10,585 nt of DNA from UBA1140 sp964409295. GTDB lineage: Bacteria > Campylobacterota > Campylobacteria > Campylobacterales > Sulfurovaceae. Below, piece after piece: positions 1 through 4,710 of this stretch. The notes under the pieces were generated by a model that was given only the letters and a program-made list of their open reading frames with translations, was not told where the DNA came from and ran no database searches. The position numbers were made by a program, and so were the translations under genes. The first letter of the stretch is position 1. Every line of letters begins with the position of its first letter. The stretch covers positions 1 through 10,585 of the forward strand of contig CAYPCV010000034.1 of assembly GCA_964409295.1 (NCBI GenBank), given 5' to 3'.

Positions 1-485
1 AACCTTTTATTGACACAGTTGTGGTCTGTACAATGACTGCATTAGTGATTATTTTAACAGGTTCTTACTTGGGTGGAACAGAAGTATTAGACATAGCAAT
101 AGCAGCAAAACAAGGGTCAGTTATAACCTCTACTGCATTTGGTTCTGTTGTCTCATGGTTTCCAACCGTTCTTGGTTTTGCAATCTTTATGTTTGCATTT
201 TCAACCATGATTTCATGGGCATACTACGGAGAGAGAGCATGGGTATATCTCTTTGGTTCAAAAACATCTATTTTATACAAACTCATCTTTCTTGGATTTA
301 TCGTCATCGCTACGGTTGCAGACACAGGAACAATGGTTGACTTCTCTTCAACACTCTTTTTAGCATTGGCAATTCCAAACCTCTTTGGACTTATAATGAT
401 GTCAGGAGATGTTAGAAAAATGTTAAGCGAGTATATAAGTAAACTCAAATCAGGAGAACTAGACAGAGAGGCAATAAGAGATTAA
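1..485 (+). CDS. Alanine/glycine:cation symporter (AGCS family), C-terminal fragment
   Basis: This is the 3' part of a gene whose start lies left of the window. The reading frame is open from base 3 (PFIDTVVVCTMTALVI...), so in-frame GTG or ATG codons near the edge are internal. About 160 residues are visible out of the usual 450-500. AGCS proteins are inner-membrane carriers that import alanine or glycine with Na+ or H+. The family pattern PFIDT-CTMTALVI opens the fragment, and SWAYYGERAWVYLFG (near 213-257) is a characteristic late-membrane motif. Three or more hydrophobic segments are visible, around 23-70, 155-215 and 270-400. The tail after the last one is short and charged (LKSGELDREAIRD), as expected for a cytoplasmic C-terminus. 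Its TAA overlaps the stop of the convergent phospholipase gene. The exact substrate cannot be read from this fragment. Confidence 0.88.
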   Translation, partial: PFIDTVVVCTMTALVIILTGSYLGGTEVLDIAIAAKQGSVITSTAFGSVVSWFPTVLGFAIFMFAFSTMISWAYYGERAWVYLFGSKTSILYKLIFLGFIVIATVADTGTMVDFSSTLFLALAIPNLFGLIMMSGDVRKMLSEYISKLKSGELDREAIRD

Positions 486-1237
486 ATAAGCTTTTTGCTT
501 AATTCATCCCAATTCTCTTTTAGCTCATTGTACCCTGCTTCATACGCCATCTCTATTTCAGAGAAATCAAACAGATGCATGTTTGCCACCCCTTTTACTT
601 CAAAAAATGCATCTGCCAGCTTTTTGGCTGGCATGGAGTTGGAACGAATCATAATCAAAATCGAACGAATCGCCAATGATTTAAAGGTAGATAAATCTTC
701 CCCTCGTAAAGGGTTAATATTGATAGCCAATGATTTTTCATAATAGGACTTCAACGGTTTTACAGGTAAGTTATCAGAGAAGCCTCCATCAATATAAGAG
801 TATTCCCCTATTTTTTTAGCTGAAAAAAGTGGTGTTATTGTCGAAGAAGCTATGGTATAGGCTATAGGATTTCCACTACTCATATAGTGTGCATCTCCTG
901 TATCAATATCAGTTACACAAGTATAAAAAGGAATTTTTAAATCCCGATAAGAGTCTATTTTAAGTGTCTCTTCTAATTTCTTCTCTAAACGTTCCATCTT
1001 AAAAATACCAATTGCCCCAGATGCCCAAGCAAACAGCTCTTTTTTCTCTAAAGATTTTAAAAAATTTAACATCTCATCACTACGAAGACCTGATGCCAAA
1101 AAAAGCCCAACAATCGCTCCTGCACTAGAGCCTGAAACAGCCGTAATCTCAACACCCTGCTCTTCTAAAAATTTAATTGCCCCTACATGAGCTGCCCCAC
1201 GCAATCCACCACCACTTAGACTTAATGTTATTTTCAT
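482..1237 (-). CDS. Patatin-like phospholipase (RssA-type, single domain)
   Basis: A 251-residue serine hydrolase of the patatin family, which cleaves acyl chains from phospholipids or related lipids with a Ser-Asp dyad. All three core motifs are present. The glycine-rich oxyanion loop is GGGLRG (residues 9-14), the nucleophile elbow is GSSAG (36-40, Ser38), and DGG (150-152) supplies Asp150. The length fits small bacterial RssA/YchK-like members with only the patatin domain. No signal peptide or membrane segment is seen, so it is probably cytoplasmic. The ATG start is supported by GAAGG eight bases upstream (plus-strand CCTTC at 1246-1250). The gene ends tail to tail with the symporter, sharing the palindromic TTAA at 482-485. 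Substrate and physiological role are unknown; membrane lipid turnover is a family-level guess. Confidence 0.9.
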   Translation of the reverse strand: MKITLSLSGGGLRGAAHVGAIKFLEEQGVEITAVSGSSAGAIVGLFLASGLRSDEMLNFLKSLEKKELFAWASGAIGIFKMERLEKKLEETLKIDSYRDLKIPFYTCVTDIDTGDAHYMSSGNPIAYTIASSTITPLFSAKKIGEYSYIDGGFSDNLPVKPLKSYYEKSLAININPLRGEDLSTFKSLAIRSILIMIRSNSMPAKKLADAFFEVKGVANMHLFDFSEIEMAYEAGYNELKENWDELSKKLI

Positions 1238-1250
1238 TCTGATAACCTTC

Positions 1251-1265
1251 TATAGATTTTATATT
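1251..1265 (-). promoter_or_regulatory. Candidate promoter of the patatin-like gene
   Basis: On the minus strand TATAAAAT (plus-strand complement around 1256-1263) lies about 20 bases upstream of the ATG, and the GAAGG ribosome site follows it closely. This is the only -10-like sequence in the short gap. The start point would fall very near the ribosome site, which weakens the call. The T/A tract at 1261-1270 would be shared with the divergent DUF6172 promoter. Confidence 0.35.
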
Positions 1266-1287
1266 TTTTTATGTTTTTAGATATAAT
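1261..1287 (+). promoter_or_regulatory. Sigma70-type promoter of the DUF6172 gene
   Basis: A perfect TATAAT (1282-1287) is preceded by TTTTTAGA and a T-rich run (1264-1270). This is the Helicobacter/Campylobacter type of housekeeping promoter, which lacks a conserved -35. Transcription should begin near 1294, giving a leader of about 25 bases with GAGG at 1307-1310. It shows that an in-frame ATG at 1271 is upstream of the transcript start and cannot be the initiation codon. Confidence 0.65.
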
Positions 1288-1318
1288 AGCAAAAAATAAT
1301 CTATACGAGGTATCCCCA

Positions 1319-1624
1319 ATGAAAAAAACATTTAAAATTAAACAAGACAAACTCAAAGAAGAGAGAGCCGTTGATGCTATAAAAAATGAACTTCGTAAAT
1401 ATATAAAACGTGAAAAGAAAAAAGATTTACCAAATAAAAAGACCATGTACTGGGATTTTGATTGTAAATTTGGAAAAAGTGCTGAATTTGCTCTTGATTG
1501 TGATTTTGACCATATTATTAGCGAACTCTCAAATGTTGTTTTAGCAGGATGGGAAGAGTGTTATATAGAAATTATTGCAAAAGCTGTTGATAAACCTGTA
1601 AAAGAAGAGTCTGTAGAAGAGTAA
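1319..1624 (+). CDS. DUF6172 family protein
   Basis: A small basic protein of 101 residues and unknown function. I recognise the DUF6172 pattern: an MKKTF start, a lysine-rich helix with ELRKYIKREKKKDLP (residues about 24-38), then YWDFDCKFG (about 43-51) and a C-terminal YIEIIAKAVDKP. The family is found in various Proteobacteria and in Campylobacterota, but no biochemical role is known to me. There is no signal peptide or membrane segment. The ATG at 1319 is chosen over the in-frame ATG at 1271 for three reasons. GAGG sits eight bases upstream, a perfect TATAAT lies between the two ATGs, and the family begins MKKTF. The gene stands alone, divergent from the phospholipase and convergent with leuB. 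The charged, aromatic composition would allow nucleic-acid binding, but that is speculation. Confidence 0.8.
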   Translation: MKKTFKIKQDKLKEERAVDAIKNELRKYIKREKKKDLPNKKTMYWDFDCKFGKSAEFALDCDFDHIISELSNVVLAGWEECYIEIIAKAVDKPVKEESVEE

Positions 1625-1635
1625 GTTTTATAAAT

Positions 1636-1691
1636 TTTGGAATCGGCGTGTTTACACCCGAACAACGGAGGCAAAGCCTTCCGATTCCAAA
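1636..1691. repeat. Palindromic, GC-richer intergenic element (possible three-way-junction fold)
   Basis: TTTGGAATCGG (1636-1646) and CCGATTCCAAA (1681-1691) are perfect 11-base inverted arms. Two further hairpins nest inside. One is the imperfect CGG-C-GTGT / ACAC-CCG at 1644-1660. The other is CGGAGGC-AAA-GCCTTCCG at 1666-1683, with one bulged T. If both inner hairpins form, the outer stem is 8 bp and the whole folds as a three-way junction. Bases 1639-1688 have 28 G/C of 50, clearly above the surroundings. It fills the gap between two convergent stops, but neither strand carries a U-run after the stem, so it is not a textbook intrinsic terminator. It could be a dispersed repeat, a structured RNA 3' end or a non-canonical bidirectional terminator. 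Confidence 0.6.
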
Positions 1692-1700
1692 GTAAAAAGA

Positions 1701-2771
1701 TTACTTTGAGACGTACTTAGCGATAATATCGCCCATCTCAGAACATGAACATATCTCTTGTGCATCATACGCACCTAAATCTCCTGTTCTATACCCTTTA
1801 GACAACGCTTTTTTAATTGCATCATCAATCTTATCAGCAGCCTCACTCTCGTTTAATGCATAACGTAGCATCATTGATACACTTGAAATGGTCGCTAATG
1901 GATTGGCAATACCTTGACCTGCAATATCAGGAGCTGAACCATGAATTGGTTCATAAAGACCAACACCCTTACCTGTACTAGCACTTGGAAGAAGACCAAT
2001 AGAACCACTTAACATACTCGCAGCATCAGAAAGAATATCTCCAAAAATATTTCCTGTCAAAATAACATCAAACTGTTTTGGATTTCTAATAAGTTGCATT
2101 GCTGCGTTATCCACATACATATGTGTCAACTCAACTTCTGGGTAACTTTTTGCTACTTCAATAACTGTTTCACGCCAAAATTGACTTACTTCAAGCACAT
2201 TTGCTTTGTCTACCGAACAGATTCGTTTATCACGTTTCATGGCAATCTCAAAAGCAACATGAGCAATACGTTCTACTTCATCACGAGTATAGACCATTGT
2301 ATTATAAGCTCTATCTTCAAGTAGCTCTCTTGGTTGACCAAAGTAGATTCCACCTGTAAGCTCACGCACTACCATAATATCAACACCTCGAACCACATCT
2401 GCTTTTAATGTTGAAGCATTAACAAGCTCATCATACACCATTGCAGGACGAAGATTCGCAAATGTTCCCATTGATTTTCTAATCGCAAGAAGCCCTGACT
2501 CTGGTCGTAAATGACGCTCTACATTGTCCCATTTTGGGCCACCAATCGCACCAAAAAGTACAGCATCACATTTCTTTACACCTTGAATCGTCTCCTCAGG
2601 AAGAGGAACACCTGTCTCATCAATAGCAACGCCTCCCATAAGCATCTCTTCATAAGAGACATTAAAACCCATGTTTGCTGAAAGTGCATCTAAAACTTTG
2701 ACTGCTTCATCAATAATCTCAGGACCAATCCCATCGCCCTTAATCACACCTATTTTATAATTTCTACCCAT
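1701..2771 (-). CDS. leuB: 3-isopropylmalate dehydrogenase
   Basis: A 356-residue enzyme of leucine biosynthesis. It oxidises and decarboxylates (2R,3S)-3-isopropylmalate to 2-ketoisocaproate with NAD+ in the cytoplasm. The N-terminal KGDGIGPEI (11-19) and substrate-binding arginines Arg98, Arg108 and Arg136 are present. So are catalytic Tyr143 (in IYFG) and Lys189 (SVDKANVL), and metal-binding Asp221, Asp245 and Asp249 (GDILSDAAS). The NAD-binding stretch is GLYEPIHGSAPDIAG (271-285). RPESGLLAIRK (89-99) is typical of IPMDH rather than isocitrate dehydrogenase. The length is normal. The ATG follows the leuD stop by only three bases, and its AGAGGG ribosome site lies inside the leuD end, which suggests translational coupling. 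Its 3' end meets the palindromic element and the convergent DUF6172 gene. Confidence 0.97.
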   Translation of the reverse strand: MGRNYKIGVIKGDGIGPEIIDEAVKVLDALSANMGFNVSYEEMLMGGVAIDETGVPLPEETIQGVKKCDAVLFGAIGGPKWDNVERHLRPESGLLAIRKSMGTFANLRPAMVYDELVNASTLKADVVRGVDIMVVRELTGGIYFGQPRELLEDRAYNTMVYTRDEVERIAHVAFEIAMKRDKRICSVDKANVLEVSQFWRETVIEVAKSYPEVELTHMYVDNAAMQLIRNPKQFDVILTGNIFGDILSDAASMLSGSIGLLPSASTGKGVGLYEPIHGSAPDIAGQGIANPLATISSVSMMLRYALNESEAADKIDDAIKKALSKGYRTGDLGAYDAQEICSCSEMGDIIAKYVSK

Positions 2772-2774
2772 TTT

Positions 2775-3281
2775 TTACGCCCTCTCTGCTAACTCGTTTT
2801 CACGTATCTCTTTTTTGGCAAATGCAATTAATCCACCTGCATCAACCAACTCTTGCATAAACGCTGGAATAGGAGAGAATTTATAGGTTTTTGCCTGTGT
2901 AATGTTAATTACTTCTCCCTTTTCCATGTCCACTTTTACAGTATCTCCCTCGGAAATCTCTACTGATTCAGCAAGTTCAAAAATTGGTAATCCCATATTG
3001 AAAGCATTTCTATAAAAAATTCTTGCAAAAGTAGGAGCAATAATTGCTGAAACACCTGCTGCTTTTAAAGCAATAGGTGCATGTTCACGACTTGACCCAC
3101 AACCAAAATTTTCGCCAGCCACAATAATATCTCCGTGGCTCATCTTTGCTACAAACTCAGGGTCTGCATCTTCCATCACATATTTAGCCAATTCACTTGG
3201 CTCACTCGTATTGAGGTATCTTGCAGCAATAATCAAATCTGTATCAATGTTATCGCCAAACTTCCAAACTTTACCTTGCAA
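2775..3281 (-). CDS. leuD: 3-isopropylmalate dehydratase small subunit
   Basis: A 168-residue small subunit of isopropylmalate isomerase. It pairs with the iron-sulfur subunit LeuC to convert 2-isopropylmalate to 3-isopropylmalate. Diagnostic motifs are FGDNIDTDLIIAARYL (8-23) and NFGCGSSREHAP (58-69), the aconitase swivel-domain signature. It is the short type (about 165 residues) seen in archaea and many bacteria, not the roughly 200-residue E. coli form. The start is TTG at 3281: AAAAAGGA lies seven bases upstream, and the nearby ATG at 3289 is out of frame. leuB follows three bases after the stop. LeuC and LeuA are not in the window, so the leucine genes are split. The short homoaconitase/citraconate relatives share these motifs, but the leuB neighbour supports leuD. 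Confidence 0.95.
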   Translation of the reverse strand: MQGKVWKFGDNIDTDLIIAARYLNTSEPSELAKYVMEDADPEFVAKMSHGDIIVAGENFGCGSSREHAPIALKAAGVSAIIAPTFARIFYRNAFNMGLPIFELAESVEISEGDTVKVDMEKGEVINITQAKTYKFSPIPAFMQELVDAGGLIAFAKKEIRENELAERA

Positions 3282-3351
3282 AGTTGCATCCTTTTTAAGG
3301 CTATTGAAGCCCTGTAATATGAGTGAAATTATAACTAAAATGGACTAAAAT
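3282..3351 (-). promoter_or_regulatory. leuDB promoter and leader
   Basis: The minus strand reads ATTTTAGTCCATTTTAGT directly followed by TATAAT (complement at 3328-3333). The octamer ATTTTAGT is repeated at a 10-base step (3344-3351 and 3334-3341). This fits the T-rich, helically phased upstream region of epsilonproteobacterial sigma70 promoters. Transcription should start near 3321, giving a leader of about 40 bases. The leader holds a small hairpin (GGCT-TCAAT-AGCC, 3299-3311) just before the AAAAAGGA ribosome site. There is no T-run after it, so it is not an attenuator terminator as it stands. Confidence 0.65.
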
Positions 3352-3352
3352 A

Positions 3353-4177
3353 TCAATTGGTAGAATAAGACTCTAATCTAGCATCCAATTTTCGTTCTTC
3401 TCCATTGTCATAGATTTTTAATTTTTCAGCATGAACAGCTCGTCCCTGCTCATCCAATTCAAAAATAATCATTTGTAAAATATTTTGACACTTTTTAGGA
3501 ATATTATAATGTCCACTAACACCTGTCATAAAACGTTGCAAAGGAATCTCTTTATCCATCCCAATAACTCCATCACGACAACCTGTTAACCCCACATCTG
3601 AAACATAACAACAACCATCAATAATAGATAAATCATCTGTTCCCACATGTGTATGTGTTCCAAAAAGTGCAGAGACTCTCTCTTTTACAATATGCATCAT
3701 AGCTAACTTTTCGCTGGTTGCTTCTGCATGAATATCAATAATAATATGCTCAATACCTTTAGCTTTTAGTTCATCCACAGCCTTATCTACTTTGATAAAT
3801 GGATTATCACACATAGGCATGGTGTAGTTTCCCATGACATTAATAACAGCCACTGATGTTCCTAAAATTTCAATTTCAATCACACCTTTTCCAGGGCTGG
3901 AATCGGGGTAATTAATAGGGCGAATAAGTGGTTCTGTTTTATACAGTTCAAACACCTCTTTTTTATCCCAAGAGTGATTACCTCCTGTCATAACATCAAT
4001 ACCATAGCTTAAAAGCTCTTCACAATTTTTTTTCGTTAATCCAAAACCATGAGAAGCATTTTCATAATTGGCTATAACTAAATCTAAATTATATTCTGTT
4101 CGTATCTTATGCAGATGTTCTTGCAACATCTCTCGCCCTGGTCGTCCAACAATATCGCCTATAAATGCTACTTTCAC
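3353..4177 (-). CDS. YmdB/TIGR00282-family metallophosphoesterase
   Basis: A 274-residue dinuclear-metal phosphoesterase. Characterised relatives such as Bacillus subtilis YmdB hydrolyse 2',3'-cyclic nucleotides and affect RNA turnover and biofilm-linked gene expression. The expected metal ligands are all present: Asp8 in GDIVG, Glu39-Asn40 in YENASHG, Asn67-His68 in GGNHSW, His150 in DIHAEATSEK, and His175 and His177 in GTHTHVGT. The length matches the family. The start is GTG at 4177 with TTAAGG about ten bases upstream, and the product begins MKVAFIGDIVGRPGR as usual for the family. The gene lies between the rhodanese and leuD. The RNase Y gene that often accompanies ymdB in Firmicutes is not nearby. 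The substrate in this organism is inferred from the family only. Confidence 0.92.
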   Translation of the reverse strand: MKVAFIGDIVGRPGREMLQEHLHKIRTEYNLDLVIANYENASHGFGLTKKNCEELLSYGIDVMTGGNHSWDKKEVFELYKTEPLIRPINYPDSSPGKGVIEIEILGTSVAVINVMGNYTMPMCDNPFIKVDKAVDELKAKGIEHIIIDIHAEATSEKLAMMHIVKERVSALFGTHTHVGTDDLSIIDGCCYVSDVGLTGCRDGVIGMDKEIPLQRFMTGVSGHYNIPKKCQNILQMIIFELDEQGRAVHAEKLKIYDNGEERKLDARLESYSTN

Positions 4178-4247
4178 GAATTTTAAACCTTAAAAAAATA
4201 TTTTAACAACGTGATAGTTTATCGTAAAATAGAACAAAAAGCTATTT

Positions 4248-4652
4248 TCATTTTTTTCCTACAGTTTTTTTACCCTTCTTAATCCATCCATTTTCAATTC
4301 CACCTTTTAACTCATAGACATTTTCAAAACCCATCTGTGTTAGACCTTGACCCAATGATTGTGTTCGGCTTGCATGAGCACAGTAGATAATAAAAGGTGT
4401 TTTTTTATCTTTTAGAAGATGTCCCACTTCAAAAAACCAATCGGCTAAAAGTGGCTGTCCTTGCATATTAAAAAAAGTAATTTTATGAGACCCTTCAATA
4501 ATACCTGTTGTTTTCCACTCATCAGGAGTACGAATATCAATCACAGGAGTCCCCTCTTTTTTTAGCTTTTCAAATTCAGCAACATCTAGTGTTTTAAAAT
4601 CTGCAAAGAGATTTAGGCTTAAAATAGTAACGATTAATAAAAAAATTTTCAT
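4248..4652 (-). CDS. Exported single-domain rhodanese-like protein
   Basis: A 134-residue protein with an N-terminal signal peptide (residues 1-17, MKIFLLIVTILSLNLFA, cut predicted before Asp18) followed by one rhodanese domain. Rhodaneses carry sulfane sulfur on an active-site cysteine. Here that is Cys91 at the start of the loop CAHASR (91-96), after the beta strand FIIY. The VIDIRTPDEW motif (37-46) gives the usual Asp and Arg. The C-terminal GGIENGW is also typical. Mature protein should be periplasmic. ATG is supported by AAAGGA about six bases upstream. It has its own predicted promoter, downstream of mfd. Such proteins may handle periplasmic sulfane sulfur in sulfur-oxidising or sulfur-reducing Campylobacterota, but no sulfur-metabolism genes flank it and the donor and acceptor are unknown. 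Confidence 0.9.
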   Translation of the reverse strand: MKIFLLIVTILSLNLFADFKTLDVAEFEKLKKEGTPVIDIRTPDEWKTTGIIEGSHKITFFNMQGQPLLADWFFEVGHLLKDKKTPFIIYCAHASRTQSLGQGLTQMGFENVYELKGGIENGWIKKGKKTVGKK

Positions 4653-4677
4653 TTTTATCCTTTATATGTTTTTTAAA

Positions 4678-4686
4678 TTTATAGCA
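4678..4686 (-). promoter_or_regulatory. Extended -10 promoter of the rhodanese gene
   Basis: The minus strand reads TGCTATAAA (complement of 4678-4686), an extended -10. It lies 25 bases upstream of the ATG and in front of the AAAGGA ribosome site. It falls in the 58-bp gap after the mfd stop. A 13-base palindrome (4700-4712) is centred near the expected -35 position. The match is to sequence only; no -35 is recognisable. Confidence 0.5.
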
Positions 4687-4710
4687 GAAAACTCTTTACA
4701 ATTTCTGAAA

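Noticed and set aside
1636..1691. Integron attC site
   Set aside because: The fold is attC-like in outline, but the required RYYYAAC and GTTRRRY core boxes are absent and no integrase or cassette array is present.
1689..1707. Hairpin AAAGTAA-AAAGA-TTACTTT at the end of leuB as a terminator
   Set aside because: The stem is seven mostly A-T pairs, overlaps the leuB stop and competes with the stronger outer stem; no U-tract follows a stable stem.
3231..3289. Leader peptide starting at the ATG at 3289, upstream of and overlapping leuD
   Set aside because: The short out-of-frame product (MQLCKVKFGSLAITLIQI) has no leucine run and no following terminator hairpin, so leucine attenuation is not supported; the ATG is also too close to the AAGGA.
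4213..4223. Small palindrome GATA-GTT-TATC upstream of the YmdB-type gene
   Set aside because: Four-base arms are expected by chance; no clear -10 spacing supports an operator.
4226..4248. Inverted repeat AAAATAG...CTATTTT after the rhodanese gene as a terminator
   Set aside because: Only one G-C pair in seven and no U-run directly after it on the minus strand; probably chance in AT-rich sequence.
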